Assembly (NCBI GenBank): GCA_902494595.1 | Contig: CABUTY010000003.1 | Location: forward strand, 1 to 15,821 | From: an uncultured Porphyromonadaceae bacterium | GTDB taxonomy: Bacteria > Bacteroidota > Bacteroidia > Bacteroidales > Muribaculaceae | DNA: 15,821 bases | Reading direction: 5' to 3' | Part shown: in pieces, positions 1-7,802 of the stretch | Layout of the letters: each line of letters begins with the position of its first letter | Numbering within the stretch: the stretch's first letter is position 1 | The notes under the pieces: model-generated | The model's database searches: none | What the model saw: only the letters and a program-made list of their open reading frames with translations | What the model was told of the DNA's origin: nothing | Position numbers and translations under genes: made by a program

Positions 1-3000
1 CTCCCTACGAGCAGATGCATGGCTGGACCGGCGGCAAGAACGACGCTTTCCCCCATTATGCCTTTCATGGATACTATGCTCTCGACTGGACATACATGGA
101 CCGAAACATGGGTACCATCGACGAGTTCCGCACCTTCGTCACCGAGGCCCACAAGCGCGGCATACGCGTGGTAATGGACATTGTGCTCAACCATACCGGC
201 TACTGCACGCTCGATGACGGCGTGGACTATGACTTCGGCAACTTCAACGGCACTCCTACTGCCGGATGGCTCCCCTCGGGCAATAAATACACCATGTGGA
301 GCAGCGACAACGCCGTGTCGTTCAATGCCGACAGCCAGGGCAAGTGGGGCAACTGGTGGACGCAGTGGGTACGCGCTTTCGGCGACCGCAGCTGGGCCTC
401 CGCAGCCGGCTTCGCCAAGGATGGCGGCGACGACCATACCATGAGCCTCGCCGGTCTCCCCGACGTAGTGACCGAAAAATCCTCTTCTGTGGCCATTCCT
501 CCATTCCTGAAGAAAAAATGGCAGCAGGAGAACAGCGGCGATTATCTCAACTATCGTCTTCCCGACGTGGGCAACTGGCGTCAGGACAACCAGGGAGCTC
601 CCGCCGACTATATCATCAACTGGCTGGCGGCATGGGTCAGGGAGTTCGGTATCGACGGTTTCCGCTGCGACACCGCCAAGCATGTGGAGCTGAGCCGCTG
701 GAACCAGCTCAAGCAGGCCTGCAACGCCGCTCTCGCAGCATGGCGCGCAAGCTCCCGTGCCGACGAATATGCCAAGAACTGGACCGACAATTTCTGGATG
801 ACCGGCGAATGCTTCGGCTGGCAGCACGGCGACACCGGCTATTTCACCCAGGGCGGCTTCGACTCGATGATCAACTTCGCCTTCAACTCCTCGGAAGGAA
901 GCCAGGGACGCACCCCCAGCGTTGACGATTGGCGCTACTATGCCAATTTCTGCAACGGCTCCAATGGCCGTCAGGTGCTTAACTATGTGTCGTCGCACGA
1001 CACAGGCCTCCATCGCCCCGGCGACCAGAAGAAGGTAGCCACCATGCTCCTCCTATGCCCCGGTGGAGCGCAGATATACTATGGCGACGAGACTTCCCGC
1101 GCCTATATGAGCGGCTGTCCCGACCAGTCGATGTCAACGCGTTCTGACTTCAACTGGAGCGCCGTCGACAATGACGATAACAAGCACTGGCAGAAAATCG
1201 GCCAGTTCCGCCGCCGCAACCCGGCGGTAGGCGCCGGTACGCAGACCGAACTCGGCAACGACACTTATGCCCGTACCTTCAACGACGGCGATTATTCCAA
1301 CGCCGTGGTGATCAAGCTCAACACTCAGGCAGGCCAGAGCTACACCGTAAGCGTGGGCAACGCCTTCGAGGATGGCGCCAAAGTGATGGACGGCTACAAC
1401 ACCTCGGTGAGCGCCACGGTTAGCGGCGGCAAGGTAACCATGACAGCCTCCGGCCCCGTGCTCCTCATAGAGCCTTTCGGCACTATCCGCGGCGTGGATC
1501 CTCCCACCCCTCCCCGTCCACAGGCTCCCTCGGTATCTGCAAACCCCGCCTCCGGAACCACGTTCTCCTCCACTCTTGACGTGACACTCGCATCCAGCGA
1601 CGGCAGCCCGATACGCTACAGCACCTCCGGCACCGCCACGGATGCCTCTACACTCTATACGGCACCGATAAGACTGACGGAAACCTCCACTATCTCCACA
1701 TACGTGGCCAACGCCGCCGGCAGCCGCGTGCAGTCGTTCTCTTACACCAAGAACGACGAACCCGTGCCTCCTACTCCCGAAGAGAACACAATCTATTTCG
1801 ATAACAGCTCCACCAACTGGCAGACGGTGAAGGTGCACTATTGGGGTGGCGAATCTGCATCCGAATGGCCCGGAGCAGACATGACCCTTTATAAAGACAA
1901 GGTATATTCATACTCATGTCCGAAGGGAACGACGGGTCTCGTGTTCAACAATGGTTCGGGCGAACAGTCGGGTGACCTGACCTTTGTCAAGGGCCACATC
2001 TACAACAAGGAAAGGAATCTCGGCGAGTACATCACCGGTCCTCAGAAGCCCACAGTGGTTTTTTCGCCCAACGGCGGCAATGTGAAGGGCGAGTCCACCA
2101 TCACGGTGACCATCGGCAATGAAGCCACCACGGTGACGGCTACCTTCAACGGCCGCAGCCTGACACTCGACAACGGCAACAACTCGGTGAAAGTGGCCGA
2201 CTATCTTACGGCCGACAACCAGTCGGGAGCCTTCAACGTGACTGCCGGCAACAGCGCTGGCAGCACCACGGCCAACTACACTTTCACACGCAACGACAGC
2301 GAGCCTGTCTACACCATGACCGGCGACTGGCGCGAATTGTCGATTTATCAGATAATGGTAGGCTCTTTCCAGCACGGCAACGGCGGCGCCAGCGGTTACA
2401 GCGACATGTGGGGTCCCGAAGGGCACCGCAAGAACGGTAACCTCCGCGGTGTAATCGAATCTCTCGACTATATCAAGAATCTCGGCATGAACGCCATATG
2501 GCTCACTCCGATTTTCGACTCCACCAATGGTCAGGGCGGCGAAAAACTGCAGGCAACCGGTTATTTCTGCACCAATTATTTCAAGGTAGACCCTAAATTC
2601 GGCACCGAGGCAGAGTTTGACGAGCTTATACGCGAGGCCCACAGCCGCGGCATATATGTGATTCTCGACGGTGTGTTCGGTCACCATGGAGGTGTAAACC
2701 AGGCTTCTCCCAACGGCAAATGGATATCGACCCAGGACAACACCCCGAATGTGCGCGGCTCCGAGTCAGGAAACATACAGTATCCCGGCTCTCTGGAGTA
2801 TTTCAAGGAGGTGATACGCTATTGGATGAACCGTGGTGTTGACGGCTGGCGTCTCGACCAGTGCTATCAGGTGTACCAGGGAGGCCACAACTATTGGAAT
2901 GATCTCCGCAGAGAGGCAGAAGCTGTGGCCAACGAGCGCAAGGCTCGCGGCGAACAGTGGGGAACTCTGGCATATATGGTCGGCGAGGACTGGACCGGTG

Positions 3001-3656
3001 CCGGAAGCATCACCGTGACACAGCAGGATGGCCTCAAGAGCGTCATGGACTTCGATGGTAAAGATAATCTGGTGAACCTCGGCTATGGAACAGGTTCGAT
3101 AGGCTGGTTCCTTGCCAGCGATGCCAAGACCCGTGGATACAGGGACGACGGCGTGAACCCCACCATCTTCCTGAGCAACCATGACACCGCCAGGGTTGGC
3201 GACAAGGTGGATGTCAACAGCAGCCCTGAGCAGCTCATGACACGCCATGCTGCCGTGGCTGCTTATTCAGGACCCACCTGCACTTACTATGGCGATGAAA
3301 TCGGCGACAAGAGCGGCAACGGAAACGCCGACAACAAGGCCCGTACCTCGGGACGCCTCTCCGGCTTCAACAGCAACGAGCAGAAGCTCCACGACTATGT
3401 GGCCAAGGTGTTCAACGCCCGCAAGACCAATCCGGCGTTATGGCGTGGCAGCGTACAGCGCGACCAGCGCGGCAACGGCCTCGAGGTCATCACCAAAACC
3501 GACAGCGAGACAGGCAACAAGGTTTTGGTGATCTTCTCGCAGAGCGATGCCAATGTATCGATAGGCGGCACAGGTCTCGACCTCATCAACGGCGGCAACG
3601 TCAGCGGCACCGTAAACGTGAAGGCATGGGTGCCCGCCTTCATCAGAATGAACTGA
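1..3656 (+). CDS. Tandem GH13 alpha-amylase-type protein with carbohydrate-binding-like linker modules (5' partial)
   Basis: Exported or periplasmic alpha-glucan hydrolase, cut by the left edge: the frame is open from base 3 and reads Pro-Tyr-Glu-Gln before the Met at 15, matching the Tyr-Glu-Gln-x-His-Gly-Trp block of MalS-like enzymes, so that Met is internal. Numbering from it, the first GH13 domain spans about 1-490 and resembles E. coli MalS (GH13_19). It has Asp55 and His60 in region I, Arg217 and nucleophile Asp219 in FRCDTAKHVEL, acid/base Glu265 in TGECFGW, and His328-Asp329 in YVSSHDT. Next come a chitobiase C-terminal-like beta domain (about 504-578), a CBM26-like starch-binding module (589-675) and an Ig-like module (678-760). 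A second GH13 domain (about 771-1213) has Asp885, Arg946, nucleophile Asp948, Glu991 and His1056-Asp1057. Both catalytic triads are complete. No C-terminal sorting signal is visible. The GH13 assignment is certain; subfamily of the second domain and exact substrate are not. Confidence 0.95.
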   Translation, partial: PYEQMHGWTGGKNDAFPHYAFHGYYALDWTYMDRNMGTIDEFRTFVTEAHKRGIRVVMDIVLNHTGYCTLDDGVDYDFGNFNGTPTAGWLPSGNKYTMWSSDNAVSFNADSQGKWGNWWTQWVRAFGDRSWASAAGFAKDGGDDHTMSLAGLPDVVTEKSSSVAIPPFLKKKWQQENSGDYLNYRLPDVGNWRQDNQGAPADYIINWLAAWVREFGIDGFRCDTAKHVELSRWNQLKQACNAALAAWRASSRADEYAKNWTDNFWMTGECFGWQHGDTGYFTQGGFDSMINFAFNSSEGSQGRTPSVDDWRYYANFCNGSNGRQVLNYVSSHDTGLHRPGDQKKVATMLLLCPGGAQIYYGDETSRAYMSGCPDQSMSTRSDFNWSAVDNDDNKHWQKIGQFRRRNPAVGAGTQTELGNDTYARTFNDGDYSNAVVIKLNTQAGQSYTVSVGNAFEDGAKVMDGYNTSVSATVSGGKVTMTASGPVLLIEPFGTIRGVDPPTPPRPQAPSVSANPASGTTFSSTLDVTLASSDGSPIRYSTSGTATDASTLYTAPIRLTETSTISTYVANAAGSRVQSFSYTKNDEPVPPTPEENTIYFDNSSTNWQTVKVHYWGGESASEWPGADMTLYKDKVYSYSCPKGTTGLVFNNGSGEQSGDLTFVKGHIYNKERNLGEYITGPQKPTVVFSPNGGNVKGESTITVTIGNEATTVTATFNGRSLTLDNGNNSVKVADYLTADNQSGAFNVTAGNSAGSTTANYTFTRNDSEPVYTMTGDWRELSIYQIMVGSFQHGNGGASGYSDMWGPEGHRKNGNLRGVIESLDYIKNLGMNAIWLTPIFDSTNGQGGEKLQATGYFCTNYFKVDPKFGTEAEFDELIREAHSRGIYVILDGVFGHHGGVNQASPNGKWISTQDNTPNVRGSESGNIQYPGSLEYFKEVIRYWMNRGVDGWRLDQCYQVYQGGHNYWNDLRREAEAVANERKARGEQWGTLAYMVGEDWTGAGSITVTQQDGLKSVMDFDGKDNLVNLGYGTGSIGWFLASDAKTRGYRDDGVNPTIFLSNHDTARVGDKVDVNSSPEQLMTRHAAVAAYSGPTCTYYGDEIGDKSGNGNADNKARTSGRLSGFNSNEQKLHDYVAKVFNARKTNPALWRGSVQRDQRGNGLEVITKTDSETGNKVLVIFSQSDANVSIGGTGLDLINGGNVSGTVNVKAWVPAFIRMN

Positions 3657-3679
3657 CCTGAAGATTACAAACTTTAAAG

Positions 3680-3711
3680 AAGGCCGTGGACGCTTACGTC
3701 TGCGGCCTTTT
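3680..3711 (+). terminator. Rho-independent terminator between convergent genes
   Basis: A 13-bp stem (3680-3692 with 3697-3709, two G-T wobbles) closes a 4-base CTTA loop and runs into TTTTC. It starts 23 bases after the stop of the tandem GH13 gene. On the minus strand the same stem is followed by CTTTAAAG, so it probably also stops transcription from the converging pseudo-amylase gene. Confidence 0.85.
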
Positions 3712-3837
3712 CAAATTCCTGCCTTAACATTTCACAGTAGTTTTCACATATTTCGGCGCCAACTACCTTATCCCGGGACTGCATTCCTACGCCTGACGAT
3801 GTGATGCCATTAAGGAACAAGGCTTTAATTACAGGTT

Positions 3838-5967
3838 CTATGGATTTGGAGCTGTCAGTTTTTGAATGATTTCCATATCGGGCCAGTAACCCCAAGATTC
3901 CGCGATGCGGCCATCTGCTACTCTGAAATTCTCCAGAGCTTCAAACTCGATACAGCGGTTGGTCGGAGCTATTCCCATGCATTCTCCGCTATGGATTCCA
4001 TGGAACCTGACATGCGCTGACACCATTGATCCCGATTCAAATATTTTAATAATGTCGGCCTTAAGACCGGAGAACTGTTCAGACACGGATTTTAAAACAG
4101 CCACAGCATCCGAATTACTTCTTGCATTTGCAGGGCTATGGTCAATGTAGTCATCTGCTACACATTGCATGATAAAGTCGTAATTTCTGTTGTTATACCC
4201 CTCCTCAAAGAATCTGGTCACAACTTGAGCCGGGGACAGGAAAGGGAGTGCCGAATAAGCGGATATATCGGCAGGAACAATTACGGCAATATTGTTTTCA
4301 TAGCGGGGGAAAGAGACTTTGCCGTTTATTACGGTAGCACTCTGACCGGTATATAGCTCTTTAACGACAGTTCCGTCGTGAAAGAAAGGAGACACTGTTA
4401 TTAGCTGCATTGGCAAAGGTTTCACACGGATAATCAGGCGGTCATCGCCATACTGCCGGAATGCAGTATTGGCATTGATGGTTGTCTGCTTTCCTTTGCC
4501 GATAGCGGGATGACTGTTCCTTATCCGGCCGAGACGGCGGAAATGGGCAAGCTGCAGGGAATCCACATCATTCCAGTCCATATCGGAGCGGAAAGCCTGA
4601 TCGGCGTCTACATTGAAACGGGCGTCATTGAGCTTGCGGCCTGTCTCGTCGCCATAGAATATCTGAGCCACACCGGGCGACAGAAGTAGTGTAGTGGCGC
4701 AGTCAGTCATGTTGCCCATGTCGGCGTCGCGGTGATAGGAGTTGTTGAGATAACTGAAAGGATGCCAACCCGGATGAGCCTGCACGCTATCGGCGTAAGC
4801 CTGCCATGTATATATTATTCCGTCGAGGTCGCCATGTTTGGGAAAATTGAAATTGACCATGCTTGAGAATCCAGCGTCGGCATAGTCGGGCTTATAGTCT
4901 ATGTCGGCCTGGTCGAAGTCGCCGGTCATGTAGAATCTGTCGGACCATTGCGCCGCGGGGTCATCAGGATGGGAGGCACGCCAGCGGCCGAGGGCATCGT
5001 TGCAGGCTGCATTCAATTCCTTCCAGCGCGGTAGACGGACATTCTCCACAATATCGCAGCGGAAGCCGTCGATGCCGAATTCCTCTACCCATGAGGCAAT
5101 CCATGCTGTCACGTATTGTATCGGGCTCCATTTGTGGTCGCGGCGAAGACTGCGTGCCGACGGGTTGACCCATGCGTCGTTGGCGCTCCCTTCCTTCCTC
5201 CATTTGCGCTTGAGAAAGTCGGGAATCCTCACCCGGCTATCGCTTTCATCCTTGAAATCGGGCATGCCGTAAAGCGTGGCCTGAAGCGGATCCGACTCAT
5301 CCCATCCTTCATCGGGCATTCGTATCCATTCTCTCCCATACCATCCTTTCCATTTCAGCCGGTTTTCAAAAAATCTGTCGAAACTCCATTCCGGGATATG
5401 CCTGGCGGCTTCTTCCTCCGTGAGGCCGGTGTCGGCGAAGCCATATTGTACGGCATCAAGCAGCGTGGGATAGCCCGGATCGTTGAGATTGGCCCCCAGC
5501 ATCACCCTTATGCCCTGCCGGTGAAGCTCATCGATAAGAGTACGGAATTCCTCTATGGTGCCGTAATTCTTGTCTGTCTGGGTATAATCAAGCGGATAGT
5601 AGCCGTGATAACCGTAGTGAGGAAAATCATTTACAGGTCCGCTGCCCGACATCCAGCCGTGTATCTGTTCGTAGACATCGGTCATCCATACCACATCTAC
5701 TCCTAATTCCTTGAAGTAGCCTTCCCTGGCCTTCTGAAGCATCCCTTTGAAATCTCCTCCATGGAAGGTTGCGGCGTTCAGACGTCCGGAACCATAATCT
5801 GTGATACGGCCATAGTTTATGTCATTGTCAGGATCGCCGTTGGCGAAACGGTCGGTAATCATGAAATAGACGGTGGCGTTGCCCCAGTCAAAGGGCGGAC
5901 AGGTATCCGCTGCCGCAGCTCCCGGCCCGGCAAGCAACAGCGTGGTAAGGAAGATTGATTTTTTCAT
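3838..5967 (-). CDS. MalS-like GH13 pseudoenzyme fused to a C-terminal SnoaL-like domain
   Basis: Exported protein of 709 residues. The start is the ATG at 5967 because a classical signal peptide (MKKSIFLTTLLLAGPGAAAA) follows at once; the frame stays open to 6015 without adding plausible sequence. No lipobox is seen, so it is probably soluble in the periplasm. Numbered from the upstream Met at 6015, residues 40-590 align closely with the first GH13 domain of the convergent neighbour (shared YEQIHGW, FPHYxxHGYYxLD, FGIDGFRCD, QIxYGDET). The invariant residues are mostly changed: region I Asp to Gly174 and His to Asp179, acid/base Glu to Asp366, region IV His-Asp to Ser426-Tyr427. Only nucleophile Asp321 and Arg319 remain. 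Residues 594-725 form a SnoaL-like NTF2-fold domain, with DDYIDHSP and DGRIAESWGYW as typical signatures. Family knowledge says such a GH13 domain should not hydrolyse glycosides; glucan binding or sensing is inference. Confidence 0.92.
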   Translation of the reverse strand: MKKSIFLTTLLLAGPGAAAADTCPPFDWGNATVYFMITDRFANGDPDNDINYGRITDYGSGRLNAATFHGGDFKGMLQKAREGYFKELGVDVVWMTDVYEQIHGWMSGSGPVNDFPHYGYHGYYPLDYTQTDKNYGTIEEFRTLIDELHRQGIRVMLGANLNDPGYPTLLDAVQYGFADTGLTEEEAARHIPEWSFDRFFENRLKWKGWYGREWIRMPDEGWDESDPLQATLYGMPDFKDESDSRVRIPDFLKRKWRKEGSANDAWVNPSARSLRRDHKWSPIQYVTAWIASWVEEFGIDGFRCDIVENVRLPRWKELNAACNDALGRWRASHPDDPAAQWSDRFYMTGDFDQADIDYKPDYADAGFSSMVNFNFPKHGDLDGIIYTWQAYADSVQAHPGWHPFSYLNNSYHRDADMGNMTDCATTLLLSPGVAQIFYGDETGRKLNDARFNVDADQAFRSDMDWNDVDSLQLAHFRRLGRIRNSHPAIGKGKQTTINANTAFRQYGDDRLIIRVKPLPMQLITVSPFFHDGTVVKELYTGQSATVINGKVSFPRYENNIAVIVPADISAYSALPFLSPAQVVTRFFEEGYNNRNYDFIMQCVADDYIDHSPANARSNSDAVAVLKSVSEQFSGLKADIIKIFESGSMVSAHVRFHGIHSGECMGIAPTNRCIEFEALENFRVADGRIAESWGYWPDMEIIQKLTAPNP

Positions 5968-6015
5968 CGCATTGTGAGTTTTTGCAAAATTACAATGCGG
6001 CAGCTCTTCTGTCAA
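5968..6015 (-). promoter_or_regulatory. Bacteroidota-type promoter with operator-like inverted repeat
   Basis: On the minus strand a TTG (6013-6015) lies 20 bases before TAATTTTG (5985-5992), an exact fit to the Bacteroidota -33/-7 pattern, ending 17 bases before the pseudo-amylase ATG. A perfect 8-bp inverted repeat, CGCATTGT (5968-5975) and ACAATGCG (5992-5999), spans the -7 box with a 16-base spacer. Because transcription would start inside the repeat, it is better read as a DNA operator than as an RNA hairpin. No Shine-Dalgarno sequence is present. Confidence 0.6.
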
Positions 6016-6037
6016 TGCTGATTTATAACCATATCTG

Positions 6038-6811
6038 TCACAGGAGCCGCATCATGGTGGCGGCCATGATGGCTTCTACGGTATTGCCTACACTCAGCTT
6101 CCCGATAATGTTCTGTCGATGTCGGTTTACGGTATGAATGCTGATATTCAGTTGAGAGGCTATCTGTTTGCTCGGTTTCCCTTGCTGTATGAGACGAAGA
6201 ATCTCCTTCTCCCTTTGGGTAAGCACATTCTTTCTTCTCTCGTCGGCAGGAATGGATATTATCTCTCCCGTTGAATTGTTGACGATACGGGGAGAAATGC
6301 CGTCACACTGCTGCTGGTCGGGCGCCAGGTCATAACAGCACAGAATTAGCCATATCTTACCTCCCGGAGATGATTGTATCACCTGAGTGGAATTGGATAC
6401 CGCCATATATTCTCCATAATTGTTTCTGACACGTATTTTGCAGGTAGCCTTGTACTTGAGTTTTTCCTCACCGGGCAACGGATCGATATATTTGAAAAAA
6501 TCATATTCGAGCATTCGTTTGTCGGCAAGGTCTTCGGGATGCAGCCGCATATATATGGCGTCTTCATCGCTGGAGTCTGCTTCGTCATACAGACTGTCGG
6601 TATCCGACAGGCCCAGCAGACGGCAGAAGCTGCCGCCCATGATGTAGCATCTGTCGGCAGAAGCATCGGTGATTACACAGCAACCGTTGTTGACTTCCGA
6701 ATAAGCCTTGGCTTTCGATAAAGCCGTTGCCAGCATGCCGGCATCCAGCGTTTCCCGGTCGAGGTGCTGTCCGGCATATATGGCGTCAAGTTCTTTTCGC
6801 AGGATATCCAT
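6038..6811 (-). CDS. PAS-like domain / LuxR-type HTH transcriptional regulator
   Basis: Cytoplasmic transcription factor of 257 residues. The C terminus (about 195-250) is a LuxR/FixJ-type helix-turn-helix: LTQREKEILRLIQQGKPSKQ followed by IASQLNISIHTVNRHRQNI and a KL-x-VGNTVEA ending. Residues about 40-165 look like a PAS sensory fold, with a Cys-rich start, a central HPEDL motif and a strand-rich second half. No receiver domain with a phospho-acceptor Asp and no membrane segment are seen, so input is probably a cytoplasmic ligand or partner. The ATG lies 10 bases after the stop of the O-acetyltransferase gene, which indicates cotranscription. The pseudo-amylase gene follows 70 bases downstream behind its own promoter and is a natural candidate target, though this is inference. 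This PAS-LuxR architecture is common in Bacteroidales. Confidence 0.88.
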   Translation of the reverse strand: MDILRKELDAIYAGQHLDRETLDAGMLATALSKAKAYSEVNNGCCVITDASADRCYIMGGSFCRLLGLSDTDSLYDEADSSDEDAIYMRLHPEDLADKRMLEYDFFKYIDPLPGEEKLKYKATCKIRVRNNYGEYMAVSNSTQVIQSSPGGKIWLILCCYDLAPDQQQCDGISPRIVNNSTGEIISIPADERRKNVLTQREKEILRLIQQGKPSKQIASQLNISIHTVNRHRQNIIGKLSVGNTVEAIMAATMMRLL

Positions 6812-6821
6812 GCCCGTATTG

Positions 6822-7421
6822 TCATCGGAGATCCCGGATCACACGACAAGGGTTGCCGACGGCGAGTACATTTGCCGGGATGTCGCGGGTCACTACAGAG
6901 CCCGCTCCGATGGTAGTGCCGCTGCCTATTGTAACGCCGGGGAGAATGGTGGTGCCTCCCCCTATCCATACGCTGTCGCCTATCCTCACGGGTTCCGCCC
7001 ATTCGGCACCGGTGTTGCGCTCTTCCGGATTCAAAGGATGACAGGCCGTGTAGATTCCTATGTTCGGACCTAAGAATACATCGTTGCCAATCTCCACTCT
7101 CGCCTCATCGAGAACTGTGAGATTGAAATTGGCAAAGAAGTTTTCGCCCACATGTATGTTGCATCCATAATCACAGCGGAAAGGAGGAATCACAGTGATT
7201 CGACGTCCGCATGAACCGAGAATTTCGCGGATAATTTCATCGAGACGGGTGGTGTTGTCGGGAGTGACTGAATTGTATTCATGCAAGCGTCTGCGCACGG
7301 CCTTCAACAGTTCTATGAACGGAGGGTAAAGGGCATCATAAACCTCACCGTTAAGCATCTTGCGCCATTCTTCGGCGAATCTTTCATCCCGGGCATAAGC
7401 CTCCGGTATATTTTCTTTCAT
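6822..7421 (-). CDS. Sugar O-acetyltransferase, maltose/galactoside type (hexapeptide-repeat)
   Basis: Cytoplasmic acetyl-CoA-dependent sugar O-acetyltransferase of the Maa/LacA/NodL group, 199 residues, close to the usual family length. An N-terminal Mac domain (about 4-60, with RDERFAEEWRKMLNGEVYDA) precedes a left-handed beta-helix of hexapeptide repeats (about 75-195). The catalytic His is His128 in YTACHPLNPEERNTG, and the family signature IGDSVWIGGGTTILPGVTIG follows at 147-166. The protein ends with the usual GNPCRVIRDL. It transfers acetyl groups to the 6-hydroxyl of sugars such as maltose or galactosides; the acceptor cannot be told from sequence. It is the first gene of a pair with the PAS-LuxR gene 10 bases downstream and has a promoter-like TAATTTTG 28 bases upstream. 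Location beside amylase-family genes fits a malto-oligosaccharide acceptor but does not prove it. Confidence 0.92.
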   Translation of the reverse strand: MKENIPEAYARDERFAEEWRKMLNGEVYDALYPPFIELLKAVRRRLHEYNSVTPDNTTRLDEIIREILGSCGRRITVIPPFRCDYGCNIHVGENFFANFNLTVLDEARVEIGNDVFLGPNIGIYTACHPLNPEERNTGAEWAEPVRIGDSVWIGGGTTILPGVTIGSGTTIGAGSVVTRDIPANVLAVGNPCRVIRDLR

Positions 7422-7449
7422 AAGGTATAAATTGGAAAATATTCGTCTC

Positions 7450-7457
7450 CAAAATTA
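7450..7457 (-). promoter_or_regulatory. Promoter -7 element for the O-acetyltransferase/LuxR pair
   Basis: TAATTTTG on the minus strand matches the Bacteroidota -7 consensus TAnnTTTG exactly and lies 28 bases before the ATG at 7421, in an AT-rich leader. The -33 region is only T-rich, without a clear TTTG, so this is a moderate call. Confidence 0.45.
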
Positions 7458-7474
7458 ATAAATTTTACCAGTAT

Positions 7475-7505
7475 AAAAAATTGCAGGCAGGATATGTCCC
7501 GCCTG
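7475..7505 (-). terminator. Probable terminator after the truncated minus-strand gene
   Basis: Bases 7484-7505 form a stem of 5 bp, one mismatch and 4 more pairs around a two-base loop. On the minus strand it is followed by CAA and then six T residues. It lies about 50 bases downstream of the stop of the gene fragment at 7557, suggesting that the fragment was once the end of a transcribed gene. Confidence 0.55.
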
Positions 7506-7556
7506 AAGAATGACCGATGGTCTTAACAATCAGAATAAACGAGGGGTCGGAGAATT

Positions 7557-7769
7557 TTAATTGTTGCGTTCCCCGGTCACCTGAAGAGGGTAATATTCCC
7601 CGTCTATATTCACTTTGGGATGCAGGAATTCGATACTGCCATCCTTGTCGATGGTGATTACCGACCCATTGTTCTTTTCGTGCCGCAAGGTATAGCCGCC
7701 GTTTCGGTCTTTAGTCACCTTGTAGACAATACTGCTGTCAAAGAATTGCTCGCCGTCATCATCCAGCAC
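7557..7769 (-). pseudogene. C-terminal fragment of an unrecognised protein
   Basis: A 70-codon frame with GTG as its only possible start. The protein-like sequence continues upstream of that GTG (KERKRVEITV then LDDDGEQFFDSSIVYKV) and the frame stays open to 7835 with no ATG, so the GTG is probably internal and the 5' end has been lost. The peptide is hydrophilic and strand-rich (GGYTLRHEKNNGSVITIDKD, then IEFLHPKVNIDGEYYPLQ), like the end of a beta domain. I do not recognise the family. It meets the truncated AlbA_2-type fragment on the opposite strand at about 7800, and a terminator follows its stop. It could be a short intact gene with an odd start, but truncation fits better. Confidence 0.5.
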
Positions 7770-7802
7770 CGTTATCTCTACCCGCTTTCTCTCTTTGGCC
7801 TG

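Noticed and set aside
1134..2687. Long minus-strand open frames (234 and 257 codons) inside the tandem GH13 gene.
   Set aside because: They lie wholly antisense to motif-bearing GH13 and binding-module sequence; His/Val/Ala-rich composition is typical of shadow frames in GC-rich genes.
3674..3895. 73-codon minus-strand frame running from inside the pseudo-amylase end into the terminator.
   Set aside because: It overlaps the pseudo-amylase coding end in another frame and reads through the terminator stem; no family motif.
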